A stretch of 40,704 bases of DNA from Bacteroidota bacterium (GCA_947453415.1 CANGGG010000023.1:1-40704); one strand, 5' to 3'; counted from the first letter of the stretch, positions 25,613 through 32,854 are shown. The notes: a model not told the origin generated them from the sequence alone. Numbers and translations: made by a program.

Positions 25613-26305
25613 ATGAAAATAGGTGTATTAATTTTTCCAGGAAGTAATTGCGATAAAGACGCAGTATGGGCATTTCAAAACATGTTTGGACAAGAAGTAG
25701 TAGAACTTTGGCATAAAGATACTGATTTACAAAATGTAGATTTAGTATTTTTACCAGGTGGTTTTAGCTATGGCGATTATTTGCGCAGCGGTGCTATTGC
25801 TCGCTTTTCGCCAATTATGCAAAGTGTAATTGAATTTGCCAATAATGGCGGATTGGTTTGGGGAGTTTGTAATGGTTTTCAAATATTATGCGAAAGCGGT
25901 TTATTGCCAGGCGCATTATTGCACAACGACCACCAAAAGTTTAATTGCAAAAATGTTTTTATAAAAACCGAAACCAATAACAGTAAAATTACCAGTTTAA
26001 ATGAAGTGGGAAAAGCTTTAAAAATTCCTATTGCACATGGTGAAGGAAGATTTTATTGCAATGATGAATTACTAAAAGATTTGAAAGCAAACGATCAAAT
26101 TTTATTCAGGTACTGTGATGAAAATGGAAATGTTTCAGTTGAAACAAACCCGAATGGTGCTTTGGATAATATTGCTGGAATTTGTAACAAAAACCGAAAC
26201 GTATTTGGCATGATGCCTCACCCTGAACGCGCTGTTGATGCTGATATTTACAATACTGATGGACGCATTATGTTCGAAAGCTTGTTGCAGTTGGTTAATA
26301 GTTAA
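25613..26305 (+). CDS. purQ: Phosphoribosylformylglycinamidine synthase glutaminase subunit PurQ
   Basis: A 230-residue class I glutamine amidotransferase that supplies ammonia to PurL in purine synthesis. FPGSNCDKDA (8-17), LPGGFSYGDYLRSGAIARF (47-65), the nucleophile C86 in WGVCNGFQIL, and H203/E205 in MMPHPERAVD are all present. As the small stand-alone form, it needs PurL and PurS elsewhere. Its upstream spacer is filled with repeats (25445-25550, and GGAGCCAGCAGCC-like text near 25589-25601), so no clear promoter is visible. Confidence 0.96.
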   Translation: MKIGVLIFPGSNCDKDAVWAFQNMFGQEVVELWHKDTDLQNVDLVFLPGGFSYGDYLRSGAIARFSPIMQSVIEFANNGGLVWGVCNGFQILCESGLLPGALLHNDHQKFNCKNVFIKTETNNSKITSLNEVGKALKIPIAHGEGRFYCNDELLKDLKANDQILFRYCDENGNVSVETNPNGALDNIAGICNKNRNVFGMMPHPERAVDADIYNTDGRIMFESLLQLVNS

Positions 26306-26345
26306 TAGACGATGGACCATAGACCATGGACAATCGTCTATGGTC
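26305..26345. repeat. Inverted repeat with two mutually exclusive pairings
   Basis: ATAGACGAT (26305-26313) can pair with ATCGTCTAT (26333-26341), or GACCATAGAC (26315-26324) with GTCTATGGTC (26336-26345). It fills the gap between the convergent purQ and dtd stops. The GACCATAGAC text looks like a degenerate dispersed repeat. Confidence 0.7.
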
Positions 26346-26351
26346 TATCAA

Positions 26352-26804
26352 CTATTCCTTCAAATTACTATCAATCATAATTGTCACAGGACCATTATTG
26401 GTTAAGCTGATTTGCATATCGGCACCAAATGTTCCTGTGGCTATTTTTTTGCCTAATAGTTCTTCCAACTTTGCTATTATTTTTTCATACAATGGAATAG
26501 CAAATTCTGGTCTGCTTGCTTTGATATATGAAGGTCGGTTGCCCTTTTTAGTGGATGCAAAAAGTGTAAACTGACTCACCAATAAAATATCGAAATTGGC
26601 ATCAATGAGTGAAATATTCATTACACCATTTTCATCGTTAAACACACGAAGATTTACTATTTTTTGTGCTAACCAATTGATGTCTTCATCGGAATCAGCA
26701 TCTTCAATTCCTAATAAAACCAATAAACCATTTCCTATTTCCGAAAATAATTTACCATCTATTTGAACTTGTGCTTGTGTTACTCGTTGGATGATTGCGC
26801 GCAT
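26352..26804 (-). CDS. dtd: D-aminoacyl-tRNA deacylase Dtd (complete copy)
   Basis: A 150-residue enzyme that hydrolyses D-aminoacyl-tRNAs (and glycyl-tRNA(Ala)) to keep D-amino acids out of proteins. SQFTLFA (77-83) and NNGPVTI (136-142) are the two family motifs, the latter carrying the Gly-cisPro site. Full length. Its first 34 codons recur as a truncated copy at 27313-27414 next to rsgA. Two antitoxin-like mini-genes lie between the copies on the same strand, so dtd has been separated from its usual neighbour rsgA. Confidence 0.96.
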   Translation of the reverse strand: MRAIIQRVTQAQVQIDGKLFSEIGNGLLVLLGIEDADSDEDINWLAQKIVNLRVFNDENGVMNISLIDANFDILLVSQFTLFASTKKGNRPSYIKASRPEFAIPLYEKIIAKLEELLGKKIATGTFGADMQISLTNNGPVTIMIDSNLKE

Positions 26805-26818
26805 GGGGAAAGTTAAAT

Positions 26819-26995
26819 TTATCCGGTTTTGTATTCTTCCAAAGCCTCATTTGCCATTGATAATAACACATCTTGTGAAGTTGTAAATGAATTATCCCAT
26901 TTCAAATCTTCAATGATGAGTTGTGCAAAATTATCTTGCTCATTTTCGGGCAATTTGTTTAATTCCTCAAATGCTTTTTCCAATAGTTTTGTCAT
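26819..26995 (-). CDS. Antitoxin-like mini-protein (58 aa)
   Basis: An ORF of 58 residues: MTKLLEKAFEELNKLPENEQ, then DNFAQLIIEDLKWDNSFTTS and QDVLLSMANEALEEYKTG. It is acidic and helical, and resembles the small antitoxin-like family with a LEKAFEEA.KLPE.EQD.FA beginning and a ..DEALAEY..G end that usually sits before a RelE/ParE-type toxin. Family members typically run some 8-12 residues further, so this one may be clipped at the C-terminus. No toxin ORF is next to it; dtd follows 14 bp downstream. A TATATTTG motif lies 4 bases before its ATG. Confidence 0.65.
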   Translation of the reverse strand: MTKLLEKAFEELNKLPENEQDNFAQLIIEDLKWDNSFTTSQDVLLSMANEALEEYKTG

Positions 26996-26999
26996 AACA

Positions 27000-27007
27000 C
27001 AAATATA
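27000..27007 (-). promoter_or_regulatory. -7 element directly before the 58-aa gene
   Basis: TATATTTG on the minus strand, then TGTT and the ATG at 26995. With the usual distance to +1, the transcript would be leaderless or nearly so. No -33 TTG. Confidence 0.4.
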
Positions 27008-27051
27008 TGTGGTTTTGATTAAAATAGAAATTTAAGTTTTATCGTTCCATT

Positions 27052-27267
27052 TTATTTCGAATTCAGCCATTCTTTGGTTCGTTTCATTACCTCATCATTG
27101 CTGCATAAATTGCCATTGAACGATTGTTCCAAACTTATATCCAAAGCTTTTTTTATGTATGGATTCAATTCTTTTTCTTCCGTGATATCAATTCCCAAAT
27201 CCACTAATAAAGTTAAGTCTTTCTTACCCAATTCTGTATTATCATCCATTTCAATTGTATGAATCAT
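27052..27267 (-). CDS. Antitoxin-like small protein (71 aa)
   Basis: A 71-residue acidic protein: MIHTIEMDDNTELGKKDLTL, then a helical segment (PYIKKALDISLEQSFNGNL) and EVMKRTKEWLNSK at the end. The C-terminal (S)xEEVM...KEWL pattern is common in Bacteroidota antitoxins of RelE/ParE systems. The expected toxin gene is missing: just downstream only ATG GAA CGA TAA remains (27041-27050 region). A second in-frame Met (MDDN) is a possible start at 27249. A good promoter lies at 27272-27303. Confidence 0.6.
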   Translation of the reverse strand: MIHTIEMDDNTELGKKDLTLLVDLGIDITEEKELNPYIKKALDISLEQSFNGNLCSNDEVMKRTKEWLNSK

Positions 27268-27271
27268 ATAA

Positions 27272-27303
27272 CAAATTTATAAATCTAATTTGAAAATTAC
27301 AAA
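27272..27303 (-). promoter_or_regulatory. Promoter of the 71-aa antitoxin-like gene
   Basis: TTTG (27300-27303), 20-base spacer, TAAATTTG (27272-27279) on the minus strand, matching the Bacteroidota -33/-7 consensus. The -7 element ends 4 bases before the ATG. The whole promoter lies just beyond the point where the truncated dtd copy stops matching dtd. Confidence 0.6.
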
Positions 27304-27414
27304 CATTCTAAATTCAATTCCTAATAAAACCAGTAAACCATTTCCAATTTCAGAAAATAATTTTCCATCAATATTAACTTGTGCTTGAGTAACTCGTTTG
27401 ATAATTGCGCGCAT
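27277..27414 (-). pseudogene. Truncated 5' copy of dtd beside rsgA
   Basis: From the ATG at 27414 the first 34 codons repeat those of dtd (MRAIIKRVTQAQVNIDGKLF...LLGIE) with two substitutions (Q6K, Q14N). The match ends abruptly at 27313, after which 11 unrelated codons lead to a stop at 27277. I count 11 base differences in 102; eight of the ten changed codons are synonymous, so the sequence diverged under selection and was cut later. It starts 6 bp after the rsgA TAG, in the place an intact dtd would occupy. Confidence 0.85.
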
Positions 27415-27420
27415 GGAAAA

Positions 27421-28344
27421 CTAATTAAACACATCTTCATTGGCCATGATACTTAAGTAACTTTGATAGCGTTCAGCAGGGATTTGTCCGGCTTCTAAAG
27501 CTTCCAAAACTGCGCATTGAGGCTCGTGAATATGCTGGCAATTATTGAATTTACATTTACCAATAAAAGGTTTCATTTCTTTGAAATAATGCGATAGTTC
27601 AGCATTGTTTAAATCTACCACACCAAACTCTCTAATTCCTGGTGTATCAATTATAAAACCTCCAAAACTTAAAGGATGCATTTGCGCAAAAGTGGTGGTA
27701 TGCTGACCGTTAAAACTTGTTTTGGAAATAATACCCGTTCTTAAATTCAAATTGGGTTCAATGGCATTCAACAGCGATGATTTGCCAACTCCTGAATGTC
27801 CGGCTACTAAAGTGGTTTTGTTTTGCAATAATTCTTTCACTTCATCTAAACCAATTTTATCGTTTACCGAAGTTTTTAAATAAGCATAACCTACTTTTTT
27901 ATGGTATAAATCAATGGTTTCTTGTAGCACATCTTCCAAACCATTGGTACATAAGTCTACTTTGTTAAATATAATAGTAGTAGGAATATGATAAGCTTCG
28001 GCTGTAACCAAAAATCTGTCGATAAAACCAAGAGAAGTATTAGGAAAGGCAATGGTTACCATTAAAATGGCTTGATCAATATTACTGGCAATAATATGTG
28101 TTTGTTTGGAAAGATTACTTGACTTACGAATGATATAATTTTTACGTGGTTCAATAGAAAAAATGACTCCATTTTCGCTATTGGGTTCCATTTCGTAATT
28201 TATTTTATCGCCAACAGTAACCGGATTGGTATGTTTTAAACCTTGTAACCTAAATTTACCTTTTAAACGACAGTTGATTATTTCGCCACTTGGTTTCATT
28301 ACTTCGTACCAACTTCCCGTTGATTTTACAACAATTCCTTCCAT
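27421..28344 (-). CDS. rsgA: Ribosome small subunit GTPase RsgA
   Basis: A 307-residue circularly permuted GTPase that assists 30S maturation. An N-terminal OB fold opens with VVKSTGSWYEVM. The G motifs come in permuted order: NKVD (127-130), GHSGVGKSS (182-190), DTPGIREF (233-240). The zinc site is C264, C269, H271, C277 in CKFNNCQHIHEPQC. Full length. Its ATG overlaps the crcB stop by one base, so the two are translationally coupled. It is followed by the dtd remnant. Confidence 0.97.
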   Translation of the reverse strand: MEGIVVKSTGSWYEVMKPSGEIINCRLKGKFRLQGLKHTNPVTVGDKINYEMEPNSENGVIFSIEPRKNYIIRKSSNLSKQTHIIASNIDQAILMVTIAFPNTSLGFIDRFLVTAEAYHIPTTIIFNKVDLCTNGLEDVLQETIDLYHKKVGYAYLKTSVNDKIGLDEVKELLQNKTTLVAGHSGVGKSSLLNAIEPNLNLRTGIISKTSFNGQHTTTFAQMHPLSFGGFIIDTPGIREFGVVDLNNAELSHYFKEMKPFIGKCKFNNCQHIHEPQCAVLEALEAGQIPAERYQSYLSIMANEDVFN

Positions 28345-28709
28345 TAATTTTTAACCGAAAATCCTAAGTAAGCAAAAGCAATACAAGTAATATTGCTCAA
28401 TAAAATATAAGTAAAAGCTTGTTTGAATAATTGTTGTTTAAACATCAAAATTGTTTCAAAAGCAAATGCTGAATAAGTGGTAAATCCGCCTAAAACACCA
28501 ATAATTAGTATCAACTTGATGCTGTCAAAATTATTATTATTCATCAATAAAGCATAGCATAAACCAATTGCAAAGCACCCAATGGCATTCACCAAAAATG
28601 TATTAATTGGAAAATTTATTTGGGTATAATCTTTTAACAAAACCGAAAACAAATAGCGCAAAACTGCACCCATTGCACCTCCGGCTGCTACTAATAAAAT
28701 TGATTTCAT
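28344..28709 (-). CDS. crcB: Fluoride channel CrcB/FluC
   Basis: A 121-residue four-helix membrane protein that dimerises into a fluoride-export channel. GGAMGAVLRYLFS (10-22), TFLVNAIGCFAIG and GVLGGFTTYSAFAFE carry the conserved Asn and the TTFS-like/Phe-box region. It is single-copy, so a homodimer. It overlaps rsgA by one base (TAATG). Promoter at 28715-28743 leaves a leader of about 5 bases, so there is no room for a fluoride riboswitch. Confidence 0.95.
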   Translation of the reverse strand: MKSILLVAAGGAMGAVLRYLFSVLLKDYTQINFPINTFLVNAIGCFAIGLCYALLMNNNNFDSIKLILIIGVLGGFTTYSAFAFETILMFKQQLFKQAFTYILLSNITCIAFAYLGFSVKN

Positions 28710-28714
28710 TGAGG

Positions 28715-28743
28715 CAAATATAATCGAAATTGAAAGATTACAA
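28715..28743 (-). promoter_or_regulatory. Promoter of crcB-rsgA
   Basis: TTG (28741-28743), 18-base spacer, TATATTTG (28715-28722) on the minus strand. The -7 element ends 5 bases before the ATG, predicting a leaderless or near-leaderless mRNA. Confidence 0.6.
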
Positions 28744-28755
28744 GATTAGAAAAAT

Positions 28756-28784
28756 GAAAGATTGAAAGATTGAAAGATTGAAAG
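28756..28784. repeat. Tandem 8-bp repeat GAAAGATT, 3.6 copies
   Basis: GAAAGATT at 28756, 28764 and 28772 and a partial copy at 28780, preceded by looser variants (GAAAGATTACAAGATTAG from 28731). It lies between the divergent crcB and yicC. Similar text occurs at 7402-7411 and 14109-14125. Confidence 0.8.
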
Positions 28785-28856
28785 TATTATGTAATTTTTT
28801 TTGAGCTACAAAATTCAACTTTCATAATTCATAATTTAAACTTCATAATTTTAGTC

Positions 28857-28864
28857 TACTTTCG
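28857..28864 (+). promoter_or_regulatory. -7-like element before yicC
   Basis: TACTTTCG (TAnnTTyG), 19 bases before the ATG at 28884. No -33 TTG. Confidence 0.35.
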
Positions 28865-28883
28865 CCTTCTTTTTTTTAAAATT

Positions 28884-29756
28884 ATGATAAAATCAATGAC
28901 AGGTTTTGGCCAAGCTGAAACAGAAACCGAAACTTTTAACTGCAAAGTTGAAATCAAAGCTTTAAACGGCAAGTTTTTAGACATCAATATTCGCATGCCT
29001 CGCAATTTGCAAAATAAAGAATTGGAACTACGCAATGATTTATCAAAGAAATTAGAACGTGGAAGTATCAGCATTGGAATCATTATTTCTCAGAAAAATG
29101 CAGCAGCGCAATTTTTACCTATCAATCAAGATGTGGCTCAATTTTATTTACAAGAAATCAATAAAATTGCAACGCAAACAGGAATGGAAAGTCAACATTT
29201 ATTCAAATCTGTTTTTGATTTTCCTGGTATCATTCAAAGTAAAGAGGAAGAAGGAACAAATGAAGATGATTGGAAAACAATAGTAAATACAGTTAACAAC
29301 GCATTGGTTGAATTCAATAATTTCAGGTTACGTGAGGGTGAAAATTTATGTGTAGAATTAAGTGCTTTGTGCAATAGTATTCATTCAAAACTGAAAGCTT
29401 TAACACCCTTTGAAACCGCTAGAGTTGAATTTATTAGAAATAAAATTACCAAAGAATTAAGCAGCTTACAAACTGACTTAATTGACAAAAACAGGTTTGA
29501 ACAAGAGTTGATTTATTATATCGAAAAGTTAGATATCAATGAAGAAAAATCGAGATTGAGTGAACATTGTCAATATTTTTTACAAACATTGCAACAAGAA
29601 ACCAATGGTAAAAAATTAGGTTTTATAGCACAAGAAATTGGTAGAGAAATAAACACCATCGGTAGTAAAAGCAATGACAGCAACATGCAACGATTGGTAG
29701 TGGAAATGAAAGACGAATTAGAGAAAATAAAGGAACAAATTAATAATATTTGCTAA
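28884..29756 (+). CDS. yicC: YicC family endoribonuclease
   Basis: A 290-residue cytosolic protein of the YicC/YloC family, recently recognised as endoribonucleases. It starts with the invariant MIKSMTGFGQAE and VEIKALNGKFLDINIRMP. It ends in the DUF1732 block FIAQEIGREINTIGSKSNDS, which is followed by a conserved helix with the acidic EMKDELEKIKEQ. The middle is mostly helical. It is upstream of gmk on the same strand, as often seen, here separated by a tandem palindromic repeat (29786-29992). Confidence 0.95.
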   Translation: MIKSMTGFGQAETETETFNCKVEIKALNGKFLDINIRMPRNLQNKELELRNDLSKKLERGSISIGIIISQKNAAAQFLPINQDVAQFYLQEINKIATQTGMESQHLFKSVFDFPGIIQSKEEEGTNEDDWKTIVNTVNNALVEFNNFRLREGENLCVELSALCNSIHSKLKALTPFETARVEFIRNKITKELSSLQTDLIDKNRFEQELIYYIEKLDINEEKSRLSEHCQYFLQTLQQETNGKKLGFIAQEIGREINTIGSKSNDSNMQRLVVEMKDELEKIKEQINNIC

Positions 29757-29767
29757 GTTTTTATTTC

Positions 29768-29992
29768 CCGCAGATTTCGCAGAATTTCGCTGAGAAACTG
29801 TTTGATTTGCTGTAGAAAACAAAAACATAAACCAACCTGCATTATCTGCGTCCATCAGCGCAATCTGCGGGAGATAATTTTAGTAAAAAAAACAAAGATT
29901 TTCGCAGAGAAACTGTTTGATTTGCTTTACAAAACAATAACTTAAAACAACCTGCAACATCTGCGTTAATCAGCGCTATCTGCGGGAGATAA
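29768..29992. repeat. Tandem pair of a 115-bp repeat unit with palindromic ends
   Basis: Two copies, 29786-29877 and 29901-29992, offset by exactly 115 bp, share GAGAAACTGTTTGATTTGCT, CAACCTGCA, ATCTGCGT, ATCAGCGC and ATCTGCGGGAGATAA. TCCCGCAGATTTCGCAGA (29766-29783) at the left edge is partly complementary to the ATCTGCGGGAGA right ends, so either copy can fold on it. The CCGCAGATTTCGCAGA text looks like a dispersed Bacteroidota intergenic repeat. Confidence 0.85.
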
Positions 29993-30002
29993 AAAAGAAT
30001 AA

Positions 30003-30566
30003 ATGAATAAAGTAATTATATTTTGTGCGCCAAGTGGAAGCGGAAAAACCACCATTGTAAAACATTTGTTAAGTGTTAACAAGCAATTGGCTTTTTCGGT
30101 TTCGGCATGTACGCGCGCGCAAAGAGCCAATGAAGTAAATGGAAAAGACTATTATTTTTTAAGTCATGAAGACTTCAAAAACAAATTGGTTCATGGTGAA
30201 TTCTTGGAATATGAAGAAGTTTATGGTGGAAACTTTTATGGAACTTTAAAATCGGAAATAGATAGGATTTGGAGCGAAGGAAAAGTAGTAATTTTTGACG
30301 TAGATGTGGTGGGTGGTTTAAATTTGAAAAAATATTTTAAAGATAAGGCATTGGCCATTTTTGTAAAACCTCCAAGCATTGAAGCATTGGCCAAACGACT
30401 GAAAGACAGATCGACTGAAACGGAAGAAACACTCCAAATAAGAATTGGAAAAGCGGTGTTAGAATTGGCTTATGAAAATAAATTTGAAACAGTTTTGATC
30501 AATGAAAACTTAGCAGAAGCATTGGCAAAAGCGGAACAATTAGTAACTGATTTTATAGCAAAATAA
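30003..30566 (+). CDS. gmk: Guanylate kinase
   Basis: A 187-residue kinase converting GMP/dGMP to GDP/dGDP. The P-loop is APSGSGKTT (9-17). SVSACTRAQRANEVNGKDYYF is the GMP-binding region, GEFLEYEEVYGGNFYGT and VIFDVDVVGGLNLKK follow, and RLKDRSTET is the lid. Slightly short but complete. Its stop codon abuts the nadD start (TAAATG), so they are co-translated. The ATG at 30003 lies 10 bases after the end of the second repeat copy. Confidence 0.96.
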   Translation: MNKVIIFCAPSGSGKTTIVKHLLSVNKQLAFSVSACTRAQRANEVNGKDYYFLSHEDFKNKLVHGEFLEYEEVYGGNFYGTLKSEIDRIWSEGKVVIFDVDVVGGLNLKKYFKDKALAIFVKPPSIEALAKRLKDRSTETEETLQIRIGKAVLELAYENKFETVLINENLAEALAKAEQLVTDFIAK

Positions 30567-31148
30567 ATGAATATTGGTTTACTTTTTGGATCGTTTAATC
30601 CCATTCACACTGGCCATTTGCTCATAGCAAATTACATGGTGGAATACACTGAAATTGATAAAATTTGGTTTGTAGTGAGTCCGCAAAATCCTTTTAAAAT
30701 AAATGATGATTTGTTAGATGAAAACCTTCGTTTGCAAATGATTGAATTAGCCATTGCCGATGATGAAAGATTTGAAACGTGTGATATTGAATTTACTTTA
30801 CCCAAGCCAAGTTATACTACTTTAACATTAACTACGCTTTCTGAAAAATATCCTGAACATAAATTTATACCAATTATTGGTGGTGATAATTTGCAAAGTT
30901 TCCATTTATGGAAAGATTATGAAACCATTTTGAACAACTATCAATTGTTCGTTTACAGGAGGGTTGGATTTCATGAAAATCCATTGTTGGCTAACCATAA
31001 AAATATCAAAATATTTGAAGTTCCATTGTTAAATATTTCCTCTACTTATGTTCGCGAAACCTTGCAAGCAGGGAAATCAATTAAGTACTTAGTTCCAAAA
31101 TTAGTCAGAGAATTTATTGAAGAAAAAGGTTTGTATCGAATAGGTTAA
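30567..31148 (+). CDS. nadD: Nicotinate-nucleotide adenylyltransferase NadD
   Basis: A 193-residue nucleotidyltransferase that makes deamido-NAD from nicotinate mononucleotide and ATP. GSFNPIHTGH (8-17) holds the T/HxGH ATP site, VSPQNPFK and IIGGDNLQSFHLWKDY follow, and ISSTYVRE is the second ATP motif near the C-terminus with KYLVPKLVREFIEE. It directly follows gmk. A palindromic element and then proS lie downstream. Confidence 0.96.
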   Translation: MNIGLLFGSFNPIHTGHLLIANYMVEYTEIDKIWFVVSPQNPFKINDDLLDENLRLQMIELAIADDERFETCDIEFTLPKPSYTTLTLTTLSEKYPEHKFIPIIGGDNLQSFHLWKDYETILNNYQLFVYRRVGFHENPLLANHKNIKIFEVPLLNISSTYVRETLQAGKSIKYLVPKLVREFIEEKGLYRIG

Positions 31149-31157
31149 TTAGAAGGC

Positions 31158-31208
31158 GGCAGACCAATATGTCTTCCTTAAACATTCGGGCAGACACACG
31201 GGTCTGCC
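31158..31208. repeat. Inverted repeat between nadD and proS
   Basis: GGCAGACC (31158-31165) pairs with GGTCTGCC (31201-31208), and an inner GGCAGAC (31189-31195) can pair with the same right arm, so two folds compete. It is GC-rich for the region and starts 9 bases after the nadD stop. Confidence 0.6.
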
Positions 31209-31263
31209 TCTACAGTTGTTATTTCTATTCACAAATCATCCATCAAAAATCAAAAATCATTGT

Positions 31264-31271
31264 TACATTCG
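31264..31271 (+). promoter_or_regulatory. -7-like element before proS
   Basis: TACATTCG (TAnnTTyG), 17 bases before the ATG at 31289. Confidence 0.35.
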
Positions 31272-31288
31272 CACCTCGATAAAAAATT

Positions 31289-32773
31289 ATGGCAGAATTT
31301 AAAAAAATAAAACGCAGTGAAAACTATTCAGCGTGGTATAATAATTTAGTAGAACAAGCAGATTTAGCACAACATTCGGCAGTAAAAGGATGTATGGTTA
31401 TAAAGCCTTATGGTTATGCCATTTGGGAAAAAATGCAAGCTGACTTAGACAGAAGATTTAAGGAAACAGGTCATCAAAATGCTTACTTCCCGTTATTTGT
31501 TCCTAAAAGTTTATTTGAAGCAGAAGAGAAAAATGCTGAAGGATTTGCAAAAGAATGTGCCATTGTAACACACTATCGTTTAAAAACGGATCCAGATAGA
31601 CCGGGTAAATTAATGGTTGATCCTGAAGCAAAATTAGAAGAAGAATTAATTGTTCGCCCAACTAGTGAAGCCATTATTTGGAATACTTACCGCGATTGGA
31701 TTCAAAGTTACCGCGATTTACCCATTTTAATTAATCAGTGGGCCAATGTGGTTCGTTGGGAAATGCGTACACGTTTGTTTTTACGTACTGCTGAATTTTT
31801 ATGGCAAGAAGGACATACTGCTCACGCAACTAAGGAAGAAGCATTGGCCGAAACTAAACAAATGCTGGAAGTATATGCCGACTTTGCCGAAAATGTAATG
31901 GCGGTTCCAGTTATAAAAGGAATAAAAACCGAAAACGAACGTTTTGCTGGCGCTGATGAAACTTTTTGTATTGAAGGTTTAATGCAAGATGGAAAAGCTT
32001 TGCAAATGGGAACGAGTCACTTTTTAGGTCAAAATTTTGCGAAAGCTTTCGATGTAAAATTTGTTAGCAAAGAAAACGTAAAAGATTATGTTTGGGCTAC
32101 CAGTTGGGGCGTTTCTACAAGATTAATGGGCGCACTAATTATGTGTCATAGCGATGATGAAGGATTGGTTTTACCTCCAAGATTAGCACCTATTCAAGTA
32201 GTAATAGTTCCAATTACAGGTAAAAAAGAGGAAGAAAAAGCATTGGTTTTAGATAAAGCTCGTGAGTATTATACTGCTTTAAAAGCAAAAGGTATTTTAG
32301 TAAAATTAGACGATAGAGATGGCATTTCTCCAGGTTATAAATTTGCTGATTATGAGTTAAAAGGTGTGCCGTTGCGTATAGCAATTGGTGCAAGAGATGT
32401 GGCGGTTGGAAACGTAGAATTAGCCAGACGCGATACCAAAACTAAAGTAGTGATTAGTGCCGAAAATTTACCTGAAACCATCAGTAATTTATTGAATGAA
32501 ATTCAGGAAAATATTTATAATAAAGCATTAGAATATAGAGATTCACATATTCATGTTGTAAATACTTGGGATGAATTTAAAGATGCGCTAGATTACAAAA
32601 CCGGATTTGTAAGTGCGCATTGGGATGGTACTAGTGAAACAGAAGAGAAGATAAAAGAATTAAGTAAAGCCACCATTCGTTGTGTGCCTTTAAATAACCA
32701 ACAAGAAGAAGGTGTTTGCGTGTTAACAGGCAATCCTTCAACTCAAAGAGTATTGTTTGCTAAAGCATATTAA
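31289..32773 (+). CDS. proS: Prolyl-tRNA synthetase, archaeal/eukaryotic type
   Basis: A 494-residue class II synthetase charging tRNA(Pro). The N-terminal [15 protein letters not shown], motif 2 region [32 protein letters not shown], and the C-terminal anticodon-binding domain (from about 300) show the ProS type 3 architecture, which lacks the INS editing insertion of E. coli-type ProRS. Such short forms are common in Bacteroidota. Mis-charged Ala-tRNA(Pro) would need a separate editing protein, not seen here. Confidence 0.96.
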   Translation: MAEFKKIKRSENYSAWYNNLVEQADLAQHSAVKGCMVIKPYGYAIWEKMQADLDRRFKETGHQNAYFPLFVPKSLFEAEEKNAEGFAKECAIVTHYRLKTDPDRPGKLMVDPEAKLEEELIVRPTSEAIIWNTYRDWIQSYRDLPILINQWANVVRWEMRTRLFLRTAEFLWQEGHTAHATKEEALAETKQMLEVYADFAENVMAVPVIKGIKTENERFAGADETFCIEGLMQDGKALQMGTSHFLGQNFAKAFDVKFVSKENVKDYVWATSWGVSTRLMGALIMCHSDDEGLVLPPRLAPIQVVIVPITGKKEEEKALVLDKAREYYTALKAKGILVKLDDRDGISPGYKFADYELKGVPLRIAIGARDVAVGNVELARRDTKTKVVISAENLPETISNLLNEIQENIYNKALEYRDSHIHVVNTWDEFKDALDYKTGFVSAHWDGTSETEEKIKELSKATIRCVPLNNQQEEGVCVLTGNPSTQRVLFAKAY

Positions 32774-32801
32774 TTTATTTTATTTTTACAAAATACATAA
32801 A

Positions 32802-32830
32802 AAAAGCTGCCCAAATATTGAGCAGCTTTT
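32802..32830. terminator. Bidirectional terminator between proS and a lipoprotein gene
   Basis: AAAAGCTGC (32802-32810) pairs with GCAGCTTTT (32822-32830). On the minus strand the stem is followed by seven T residues, on the plus strand by TTTTG, so it is stronger for the minus-strand gene. Confidence 0.75.
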
Positions 32831-32854
32831 GTTGTTAAATATTATTAATTGAAG

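Noticed and set aside
28756-28784. Short tandem repeats as a CRISPR array
   Set aside because: Units are 8 bp and contiguous, with no spacers and no cas genes.
28710-28883. Fluoride riboswitch upstream of crcB
   Set aside because: The promoter motif leaves about 5 bases of leader and no conserved fluoride-aptamer core is visible.
29786-29992. Two repeats as a minimal CRISPR or a structured regulatory RNA of gmk
   Set aside because: The repeated unit is 92 bp or more and palindromic with only two copies; a dispersed repeat explains it better.
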